Source: Chara braunii (taxonomy: Eukaryota > Streptophyta > Charophyceae > Charales > Characeae). From it: a stretch of 22,388 nucleotides of DNA. Made by a program: the position numbers and the translations under genes. Under the pieces are notes generated by a model that was not told where the DNA came from, ran no database searches, and worked only from the letters and a program-made list of their open reading frames with translations. Each line of letters begins with the position of its first letter. Within the stretch, counting starts at the first letter, position 1. Below, in pieces: positions 1 to 7,704 of this stretch. The stretch is from NCBI GenBank assembly GCA_003427395.1, contig BFEA01000323.1, positions 678,236 to 700,623 on the forward strand. Reading direction: 5' to 3'.

Positions 1-6
1 TTCACC

Positions 7-76
7 GTGAACGACTGTTCACCAAAAAAACACCAAATGAACGGTCGGTCACGTTCAAGTGACCGGTGCTGGTCAC
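7..76. repeat. Cluster of short palindromes built on GTGAAC/GGTCAC
   Basis: GTGAAC (7-12) pairs with GTTCAC (17-22). CGGTCAC (46-52) pairs with GTGACCG (59-65) around a 6-base loop. GTGACC (59-64) can pair instead with GGTCAC (71-76). The half-sites recur in alternating orientation, as at the end of a small inverted-repeat element or a cluster of binding sites. The window edge hides any partner sequence. Confidence 0.5.
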
Positions 77-835
77 GTTCACAGGTCCGGCACTGCTATA
101 CGGTCTTCTCTCCCCCGGCAGAGGCGCGGGCAAAATTTGTAGTATTGCCATTTGTTCTTTACCGGTCCTGCCAGACGCTTCAGACCTTGACTGACTCTCA
201 ACATGAATGGCATCACGAGATTGCACTTGCGTTGGACTTGCCCGTGCAGTGGACAGCTCCTCTGAAGAATAGTCGGTGGCAACCAACTTTGTACCGTTGT
301 GGCTAGGTTGCTGTAACGACTCACTGGAATAGGATTGTTGCTAGGACGAGTAATCAGTGCCCACCAACTTCTCGGTTCCGGTGTCAGAGGTTGTGAACGA
401 AGCAGCCATCGGCACACAGCAGTTGTCTGCGGAAGTTGTAGGGCGCTCCTCGCTAGAAACGTGGAACTCGTTTTGGGAGGCAGATGGATCTTCGCTTACG
501 GACGATGTGGCCAAAGCCCCAGGAAAATGGATGCAACCCCCAATGCTCTCACGAAAAGCACGACTACGTTTTTTGGTAAACGCAGCAGTGATTTGTTGGA
601 ACGGCGAATTGTCAGAAGAGCTCCTCGGGGAGGTCTTCCAGGTGAAAATGCAAGTTGGTGGCCTATCCGGCGTCCATACCCAGGTTCATGCGGTCGTTCC
701 TTGAACCATCCTTTTCGCCTTCATGTAGCCGTCGGTGCCATGGACAATTTTCACGCTTGTGTAGTCTCCACACCCTGCAAAACACCAGAGCAAAGTGTAA
801 GCGGGAACACTAAGAACATGTGTCTTTCAACCCCT

Positions 836-855
836 CCCCCCCCCCCCCCCCCCCC
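836..855. repeat. Poly(C) run of 20
   Basis: An uninterrupted run of 20 C follows a CCCCT lead-in. The exact length is likely to be unreliable in the assembly. It sits in otherwise mixed-composition unassigned sequence. Confidence 0.9.
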
Positions 856-1044
856 TAAATTCCCGACGCCCCAAGAGGAAGGCGCGAAAACGCAACGAGG
901 TGGAACGGACGATCTGGCAAACAGCAAAATGCGAAGTATGGCGGCATCCGAACCTGCCAGAGATTTGAATCTTTCGACTGTGTTGATTTTATGTGCCAAA
1001 GGGCATCTGAATATTTCTTGCGTTGACTCCGGCGACAAGAATCG

Positions 1045-1650
1045 TATCGATAGAGAAGGGGGATCCCCTTCCACCTTGTGCTTTTATGATTTTATAAGTT
1101 GGACGTTAAAGTCCGTAGCAGCTGCCAAAGTCAAACCCCTTGACCTGTTTACAGGCCTCCAATAACGGAACCCAGCTGCTACAAAGGGCCTTGGCCCGCC
1201 TACCACTCATCCCCGCATGTTGCTTAAGAGGGTAGGTCCCGCAACCGCCTTAGCGATTGTCTAGCGTCGAGAGGTCAGTCCCTCAAGGCGCGTGTCAGCC
1301 GACACTTGAGTGTCGAACGGGACCCTCGAAACCATCGAGGGCCACACGATTACGGGCAGTACATAGTACGCCATTACCACGACTGCTTGCGTACTCATGC
1401 ATGGCTAGTCGTTATGAGGAAGGTTGCGTCCGCACGACATTTGTACGCTGTCTAGCGTTAGACGGCCAAAGGATTTCCCTGACATTTGGATTTGGTTATG
1501 GGTTTGACACCGTATGGACTACGCAAGTCCCGATTTTGATAGTATCTCGATTCTTTGAATTTTAGGCGTTGTGTGACGTGTGGCAAGATTGACGCGTTCC
1601 CCCGTCGGCAGCACAGTGCCCAGATCCGCGCACGGGTCCGATAGTGACGT
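1045..1650 (+). repeat. Old LTR-like fragment in inverted orientation to the main LTR
   Basis: Read on the plus strand, this stretch aligns by eye with the reverse complement of the main 3' LTR. Shared blocks include GGACGTTxxAGTCCGT (about 1102), CAAAGTCAARCCCCTTGAC, GTCGAGAG, the block CGCGTGTCAGCCGACACT with its palindrome (1300-1315), and CATAGTACGCCAT-like sequence near 1365. The match is strong from about 1075 to 1430 and weak beyond. A purine tract followed by a short inverted ATCCCC-type start (about 1052-1070) lies where the LTR's polypurine tract would be. It therefore looks like a LTR of a related, older element pointing the other way and ending close to the insertion point of the main element. 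Confidence 0.7.
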
Positions 1651-2726
1651 TGTCGAGCTCATCGGTCCGGCACCGCACCAGGGCAGCGCGGGACCCTCCC
1701 GGCCACGTCACGCAGGAGTTGGTCTAACTCCTTCGTCACAAATCATACATGAAGCTTCCGCAAGCCGCTCCGACCGAGTGCGCCAGCCACACCTCTCGCA
1801 AGCCCCTACGACAAGATAGGGCCTACGCGAGGCACGACTTACCTCCACCTTACGGGAGCTGTCACCTCCCTTCGGTGGGCGTATCCCCACCGAGCTACCG
1901 GTCCACAGTACGAAATCTGATCAACAACGATCGCAGAGGTGGACCAGCCGAGCGCATTTCTCGCCTCTATCAGACCCGCACGCGAACCGACGTCTCGGGG
2001 GGAGTGAGGTCCCAAGCGGGGCCCGGCGGACGCATCCCACATACCACGCGCACACCACTTTACGAACACAAAAATAAAACACACACACACGCACTAAACA
2101 ACGCGACACACTCCTAGCCCCTCGGTAGCCATCCCATAACTTTCCGACGCGGAAGTCGGATAAGCGTCGCGTGCGAGACTTAGTATAAAACCGCGCGGAC
2201 GTGGGGCTGACTCATATGGACTCGTAATGCAAGCGTATGCAAGCGGTCACAATGATGGCGTACTATGCAGTACCCATACTCATGCGGTCCTCGTTAATCT
2301 CGAGGTTCGCGTTCGACACTCAAGTGTCGGCTGACACGCGCTCTGAGGGTTAATCTCTCGACGTTGGACAACCGTCAAGCGCGGTTGAAGACCACACACC
2401 CNTCGCGTTCGACACTCAAGTGTCGGCTGACACGCGCTCTGAGGGTTAATCTCTCGACGTTGGACAACCGTCAAGCGCGGTTGAAGACCACACACCCTCT
2501 TCTGCACTCTGTGCAGAGTGGGTGGTACACAGGTCCATACCTGTGGTGGCAGTCGTTTCTTACTGCCCTAGAGATGAGCCCCTCTCCAGGCCTGGACAGA
2601 AGTCAAGGGGCTTGACTTTGACGGCTGCCACGGACTACAACGTCCAACCATAAAAATCTCTAAAAAGCAAGAAAAAAATAGGCCGAAGGTTCCCTTTATC
2701 CCAAAAGAAAACAAAGCCTTGGGGTA
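1651..2726 (-). repeat. 3' LTR of the main element (left copy)
   Basis: The left edge begins TGTCGAGCTCATCGG and matches the right LTR, which begins TGTCGAGCGCATCGG at 21595. On the minus strand both therefore end in CTCGACA, with a canonical CA terminus. Homology with the right copy continues to the end of the window. The inner edge is set tentatively at 2726, next to the pyrimidine tract at 2727-2739; there the terminal dinucleotide on the minus strand is TA rather than TG, possibly a G-to-A change. Removing the duplicated 95-mer plus N gives an LTR of about 980 bp. Internal landmarks are an (AC)n run near 2079-2095, the conserved palindrome CCGAC…GTCGG at 2144-2159, a plus-strand TATAAAA at 2184-2190, and the palindrome CGACACTCAAGTGTCG at 2314-2329. 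Confidence 0.82.
2307..2497. repeat. Perfect 95-bp direct repeat flanking a single N (scaffold join)
   Basis: Bases 2307-2401 and 2403-2497 are identical and separated only by N2402. The same 95-mer also occupies 22294-22388, the last bases of the window. An unresolved overlap between two contig ends, written as one N, explains this better than a biological duplication. Confidence 0.85.
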
Positions 2727-2739
2727 CCCTCCCCTTTTT
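2727..2739 (-). other. Candidate polypurine tract
   Basis: On the minus strand this reads AAAAAGGGGAGGG, immediately upstream of the proposed 3' LTR start. A purine tract here would prime plus-strand DNA synthesis. The related inverted LTR fragment has a similar purine run at the equivalent place. An alternative candidate, AGAAGAGGG before TGTGTGG near 2495, is less likely. LTR homology with the inverted relative continues past it, and the bases just outside the right copy would not match the left flank. Confidence 0.45.
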
Positions 2740-2764
2740 GGGTGGTGTCAGCGGCCTATAATAA

Positions 2765-3250
2765 TCGCAAGCGTTCGCGTGTATGTGCGGGTCCCTTTGA
2801 TAACATAACTTTTAGACGCTAGGGCAGCGAATCATCGCGTGCGGAATTTTAATATAAAGTCGCGCAGCTGCAGGCCAGTCACATACCAACCAACGATGCT
2901 AGTCATACGTGGTAATCGCGGCTCCGGCCTCGCAATATTGAATGGCTGAAGGAATATATCGTGAGGGGTTACCCCACATGACATTGAACGGTTGAAGGAC
3001 ATGCCGTTCGGCCCTGGCGTCATTTCCGCCTTCAGGGTGGGGTGCCTCGGCGGGCAATACAAATAGGCTCTGCGCGAGGGGGAATCCCTCCCCTGCAGAG
3101 CCTAGGGCTTGGGATGTCCTGGACAAGGACCTTGAATCCCGGCCCATGACCAAAGTCCGATTAAGAAAACCCCCAAGAAGCAAAACAAATAAAAGTGAGG
3201 AGTTTTCCCTATGCCTCTCAGTCTTAACCTCTGAGTAGGCTTTTAGTACG
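2765..3250 (-). repeat. Third, diverged LTR-like fragment, same orientation as the main LTR
   Basis: This stretch aligns with the main LTR around the TATA-like motif. CATAACTTTTAGACG (about 2803) corresponds to CATAACTTTCCGACG. The segment GCGTGCGGAATTTTAATATA corresponds to GCGTGCGAGACTTAGTATA. Further along, an A-rich segment near 3165-3195 corresponds to the A-rich end of the main LTR near 2655-2680. The fragment lacks the outer part of the LTR. It starts only about 25 bases inside the proposed polypurine tract, so it is either a truncated solo LTR or an internal duplication. It contains no ORF. Confidence 0.6.
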
Positions 3251-3945
3251 GGGCCCCTTAGCCCATGCAGACATTTGTCCTAGGTACACCCATGTACACA
3301 TATATAAACGGGTAAGTATGTGACGATCACTTCTCACAGTCTCAGTGGGGTTCCTCACAACCATATGTATATATGTGATCGCAGACAATCAAATCCTGGA
3401 TCTAAGCCGCAACACAAACCTTAAATCACATCAGAGAGTCAAACAACAGTCCACGCACTACACGGAGTCAACCCCAACCAATCTCTGCACTCATACCCCT
3501 CGCTTTAGCCATGCAAGCCCCAACCTCTTGTCCGACCAACCTTAATTAAATACTCAGTACCTTTGTTAAATGGCCATTCAATAAAAGTCCGGGAGAAACC
3601 TTAATGAAACAATGAAATCACCAGGGCTATAGCTTTTTAGGTTGAGTGCGGTGGGTGAGTTGGAATTGAGTCGTAAACCGACGAATCGGCAACTGATCTG
3701 TTATCAGTGATAACAGAAGATGATCCTTAAGGGATCAATCTGTATCTAGTCCTGAACTTGAATCAAACGATCAAGAAGACCAGTAACACATGACAGGTCA
3801 ATGCCCCAAGCTAAACCTATAAGTCCATGGAGAACAATCTCAATATCATGATCTTACCCAAATCATTCTAGTCAACTATATTTAAGCCTACCTCTAAGCA
3901 AGTGCCCAAAAAAAGGTAGACTCATGACAACATCCCCCTTATTCA
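3251..3945. other. Non-coding stretch, no supported gene
   Basis: This stretch is AT-leaning and has no convincing reading frame. Small palindromic pieces around ACATATATAAACGGG (near 3298) and CATATGTATATATG (near 3362) are the only structure noticed. If the junction at 3967/3970 is a real primer-binding site, this would be the leader of a second, truncated minus-strand element. Confidence 0.5.
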
Positions 3946-3949
3946 GAGT

Positions 3950-3985
3950 GGACTACCGAGATCGCCACCTGTCAAAATATAATCG
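3950..3985 (-). other. LTR/PBS-like junction of a second element
   Basis: The plus-strand CGCCACCTGTC here is identical to the 11 bases spanning the main PBS and LTR edge at 21588-21598. In both places a TGTC LTR edge (3970 here, 21595 there) is separated by CC from a TGGCG-type PBS on the minus strand. The 3' part of the PBS differs (TGGCGATCTCGGTAGTCC), so it would use a different tRNA or has decayed. The implied LTR runs rightwards from 3970. Confidence 0.5.
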
Positions 3986-4000
3986 ATCTCTTTTAAACTA

Positions 4001-4625
4001 AGAAAATTTCGGCAGCGCTTCCCGTAGGAAAAGTGTCTTTCCAGAATTTATATAACTCAAAATATGAAAGCAGAAATAAACTTCAATTCTGAAAAGTCCA
4101 ATTTTGTCTAACTCCCTGAATTAGTAAAAATTTGGGCAGCACTCCCTTTAGAAAGGGAGGCTTCCCAGATTTATACTAAGTCAGATATGAACTTCAAAAG
4201 ANAACTTGAGTTCAACTTTAGACAAGATTTAACTAACTCCTTAGTTTTGCAGAAATTTCGGCAGCACTCCTGCTAGAAAAGTGTTATTCCAAAATTTANA
4301 CAAGGCTAAGTCCAGAATTTGAAAGTAACTTTGACTTCTCAAAGTCCAATTTTGTCTAGTTCCCTGAATTAACAAATATTTGGGCAGCACTCCCTTTAGA
4401 AAAAGAGACTTCCCAGATTTTTACTAAGTGAGATATAAGAAAAGACAAAGTTGAACTTTTGACAAGTCAAAATTTGACTAATTCCTTGGTTTTGAAGAAA
4501 TTTCGGCATCGCTTCCCATAGAGAAAGAAGCTTGTCAAGATTTATACAAAGTCAAGTATAAGAAAAGTTCCCAGAAAATGCAAGAATTGACCTAAGTAAA
4601 AAACAGATTACTACAGAAAATGCAG
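4001..4625. repeat. Tandem array, five units of ~123 bp in A-B-A-B-A order
   Basis: The anchor GGCAGC (GGCATC in the last unit) occurs at 4011, 4135, 4260, 4383 and 4505, a period of 122-125 bp. Units 1, 3 and 5 start with AAATTTCGGCA. Units 2 and 4 start with AATTTGGGCAGC or ATATTTGGGCAGC. Units 1 and 3 end in a CCAATTTTGTCTA/CCCTGAATTA segment, while 2 and 4 end in a CTAAYTCCTTRGTTTTG segment. The real unit is therefore a ~247-bp dimer. Ambiguous bases N4202 and N4299 fall inside the array. The motif GAAAATGCARGAATTGAC repeats at about 4574 and 4616 at the right margin. Confidence 0.85.
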
Positions 4626-4838
4626 GAATTGACACTAACTCTTATGGCTCTAGCACGTGGCGAGCAACTAAAGCAACTACCTATCAACCTGAAACTCAGA
4701 CTAAGTAGTGGCCTCACCCAGTCACATGCAAGCCAGACAACAAAGGTAAGTACTCTCACCATCCCAAGTTCATTCCAACAACCAATAGTTCATGGTCCTT
4801 TAGTAACTTAACCCCTAATATGCTGCTTACATAAGGCA
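4626..4838. other. Short non-coding spacer
   Basis: This spacer lies between the tandem array and the hairpin series. An open frame near 4620-4811 has no recognised motif and low complexity, so I do not call it a gene. Confidence 0.4.
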
Positions 4839-4839
4839 T

Positions 4840-6124
4840 AAGGTCAGACCACCCAAAATTATGGAATGAACCTTACTTAGCCAGACATAGAGTCAGGACA
4901 CCCAAACTTATGGAATGAACCTGACTTGCCAGTGAATATACACGAAAAGAGGGCACAACTACTTCTCTCTTCTTTGGGCATATGACTAGACCACTGCAGC
5001 CGCCCTGAACTGTTTAAGTATCCAAGTTATATATACACGTCGTCCCCCTTGTCTTCCAAGGCTGCATATGACTGAACTAACTTAAGTTCAGTCTGCCTAG
5101 TTTACCATCAGTTTTATTCTTAGTTATACTCTCTTCAAGTTGTGATAGGCTATAGTCAGACCACCTAAACTTAAATAACAGTCTTGTTAGCTCGTTCTTA
5201 GATAGAATAGTAGTAAAGTATAGCCAAGTTATAACCATTGGATTTCAGCATGTGCGAGGCTTTGCGCCAGACCCCCTGAACTTACAGAAGGGTCCAACTC
5301 TCTGCCAATTTCATTTCTCTCTGAACCATCATGTGCATGGCACTGAGTCGGACCCCCTGAACTTACAGAAGGGTCTGCCCTTTGCCAAGATTACTTCTTC
5401 AAAATAAAAGCAGGAATAGGTTGAGCTACCTAAACTTATAGAACAGCTCAGACCTCCTCGTTCAAAAACCAAAGAAACAGATAAAACCCTAGTGAAAACA
5501 AGGCAACCCAAGGCACCAAAACTTATTGAATGCCCCGAGTCCCTGAAAATCAACCACAATCAGCCCTCGCAAGTCAGAGCGGTCAAGCCACCTAAACTTA
5601 TACAACAGCCTGACCCCCCATGCAGAACCATAACACCAGGTCTCCCCAAACTTATGGGGACATCCCAGCCTCCAAAAACAGTCATTTCGTCAAAACGGAC
5701 ATATTATATTTTTTGAACGAAATCAAAACTGACTTTTTTTGCCAAAATCTGGTCAGAATTTTTTGCTCCTGGGGGTCCGGCGTTCCCAAAACGCCGGAGC
5801 CCCTACATGTATCTGGTCTCAGCTTGAGACCAGATACCAAAAAAAAAAAAATTTTTTTTTTTTTTTTGTATCTGGTCTCAATCGTAGACCAGATACATGT
5901 AGGGGGTCCGGCGTTCCCAAACGCCGGACCCCCCAAGAGCCAAAAATTCTGACCGGATTTTGGCAAAAAAAATCAGTTTTGATTTCGTTCAAAAAATATA
6001 ATATGTCCGTTTTGACGAAATGGCTATTCAAAGCAATCAGATCCCTAAACTTATATAAGGGTCTGACGCTCCAATCAGAGCCAAAAGAAACAGAGCACTG
6101 GGTCTCCCCAAACTTATGGGGACC
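4840..6124. repeat. Series of about twelve hairpins sharing an AAACTTAT-like loop core
   Basis: Each unit has a stem of 4-9 bp around a loop containing (C/T)(C/T)(A/G)AACTTA. Stems: AAGGT 4840/ACCTT 4870; AGTCAGG 4891/CCTGACT 4920; GACTGAACT 5070/AGTTCAGTC 5085 with loop AACTTA; AGAC 5158/GTCT 5181; GACCC 5270/GGGTC 5290; GACCC 5351/GGGTC 5371; TGAGCT 5422/AGCTCA 5445; GGCA 5512/TGCC 5531; GGTCA 5581/TGACC 5611; TCCCC 5643/GGGGA 5656; CAGA-CCCT 6038/AGGG-TCTG 6058; TCCCC 6105/GGGGA 6118. The stem sequence changes between units while pairing is kept. Spacing is mostly 50-110 bp, with one larger gap (4891 to 5070). I know no named family with this arrangement. Confidence 0.7.
5683..6022. mobile_element. 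~340-bp fold-back (MITE-like) element
   Basis: Two arms of about 150 bp are near-perfect inverted copies, from CATTTCGTCAAAACGGAC (5683) to its complement ending at 6022. The centre is an A13-T16 stretch (5839-5867). Each arm carries its own smaller hairpins: one with CCGGCGTT/AACGCCGG near 5778-5798 and 5910-5930, and one with GTATCTGGTCT/AGACCAGATAC near 5814-5837 and 5868-5897. No target-site duplication is evident beside the arms (…ACAGT on the left, GCTATTC on the right). Removing it restores a spacing of about 58 bp between the flanking hairpins, in line with their neighbours. That fits an insertion into a pre-existing array. It encodes no protein; open frames on both strands only mirror each other. 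Confidence 0.8.
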
Positions 6125-7684
6125 TCCCAGCCTTATTGACCCGAGTCAACCCTTACGCAAAACAACCCACCATCCTGCCTTTCCCAGATGCAGTCTCTTT
6201 TAACAGTTTGCCTTCATACACTCAACAAAGTTAAAACTGAACTTGAGCAAACATTCCTTTACTTAGTCTAGCTTAATGTCCTGAAGGTCAAACCAAAAAT
6301 AAGATAGGGTTGCACTTCATATATTCAGCCAGCGATGCAATGGGTAATACAGAATAGGGGTTATAATATGGGTTTATAGAGGGAAAAGTAATGGTTACCT
6401 ATCAGTTCCCTGCCTCCAAAACCCCTCCTGAGTTCTGGAAGAGCTCCCGCAATCGGTGGGGCAACCTCCCACGGAGGCCTTGGCGCGGTCCTACGGGTTG
6501 CAATCCCGCCTGCCGCCTTCCTCTCAGAACCAGGGGACTAGACTTAGAGTAAGAAGGGTAGAGGTAGAAGATTTCAGTCTCTCAGATCCAAGGAGGGTGC
6601 TCTCAGACTCGTAGGAGAGGGCCTTGATACTTCAACGCCTAAGGGCCCCGCAATGGCGGCCAAATCGCATGGGCTTAATCAAGCCGAAGTCAAACCGTCG
6701 AGCTCGACTGCTGCGACGAACTCCTAATTTGCAACAACAATCCCTGTTGCAGTCCAGCCTCTCCTTCACTCTTACAATACCGTCTCCTTATGATGACCGC
6801 AGTAACCTTCCCAGAACAGCGTGCGCAGGGTGCCACATGCAGCAGCTAGGCGTTGTGGCCCACAGCAACCCAAAGCACCACCGGACAACAGCGACACCAA
6901 TCGGACTCAACTGCCGCAACCTCCACCAGCAGGCTCGCACACGGCTAAGGGCAGCAGCAATACACAGCGGCGACCAGCAATGGTAGTAACGGTCCGTCCC
7001 CAGCCCGCAACAGTAGTACTTGACGGTGATTAACAACATCAGCAGCAATCACCTGCAGCAACAACACGTACACTTTCACCAGTACCGGCGGTATGCAACG
7101 GTATAACCCAGCAGGCGGCAACAGCGCAATACAGCGGTCCGTAGTCCGTAGCCTAACTCAGCAGTCTGCGGCCGGGCCTTACGCTTTCTTCAAACAGGTG
7201 CCCGGCGTTGCCCTCACCGGTCACATGCACAACGTCTCATCCTGCAGGCAGTCTTCGATTTCCTGGTTCGTGCGTCCAGATAGGTGGGATCCGGGGCTCC
7301 CGCCCACAAACCGCATATGCAGATGCCGCACAGGCAGCTACTGGTCCCGAAAGGATATGTGCAGGCCTCCACAGTGAGGCCTTCGCGCAGAGTAATAGCC
7401 CGGTTCCCAGCTTGGTCCCGTCGACAACTATTTCTGCATGTAACCAGCTCAAGAGGTTATGGTCACTGAAATGGAGTTCGACACTTGTACTGGCAGGCAG
7501 CCTCGCAACTCGTCATGCTGCTAACCGTTGGTTCGTCTGTCAACGCCCCCGGTAAGCTCCGACTCCGCAGTTACCCTCCATTACTAGACCCGACGACACG
7601 GGTATCGCAATGGCCCATATGTTGGTCCCCTTCCTCGTGTTAGCCTCGCGGTCGTGCCCCTGATGTTGGTACGTGGGTAGGTCC
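6125..7684. other. Non-coding stretch, no supported gene
   Basis: About 1.5 kb of mixed-composition DNA. The 6620-7110 part is rich in CAG/CAA-like triplets (many GCAGCA and CAACA runs), which keeps several frames open without giving a credible protein. I saw no transposase, RT or host-gene motif. It may belong to the long 3' region of the main element or to an inserted one. Confidence 0.4.
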
Positions 7685-7704
7685 CTCTCTCTCTCTCTCT
7701 CTCT
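7685..7704. repeat. (CT)n microsatellite
   Basis: About ten uninterrupted CT dinucleotides. Confidence 0.9.

Larger units (their letters stand above)
1..1040. other. Unassigned flanking sequence, no supported gene
   Basis: No recognisable gene was found. The longest plausible reading is a plus-strand frame from about 354 to 707 that begins after a stop and lacks an early ATG. Its product has ordinary amino-acid composition but no motif I recognise. It could be a host exon or an old transposon remnant. The first 105 bases hold several small palindromes, and a pure C run lies at 836-855. A TSD for the main element would be expected in the bases just before 1651 (…TGACGT), but the matching right flank is outside the window. 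Confidence 0.5.

Noticed and set aside
335-1165. Long plus-strand open frame in the left flank, including a run of prolines
   Set aside because: It lacks an ATG near its start, the prolines come from the C20 run, and it runs into the inverted LTR fragment. No domain is recognisable.
2490-2506. Alternative 3' LTR inner edge, with AGAAGAGGG as polypurine tract
   Set aside because: Homology to the inverted LTR relative continues well past this point to about 2660 or further. The bases just after the ACACA edge would not match the left flank as a target-site duplication.
4001-6124. CRISPR array
   Set aside because: The repeats are long, imperfect and differently spaced, there are no cas genes, and the setting is a eukaryotic retrotransposon.
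5620-6203. Overlapping open frames on both strands within the fold-back element
   Set aside because: The peptides on the two strands mirror each other because the DNA is palindromic. None has a recognisable domain.
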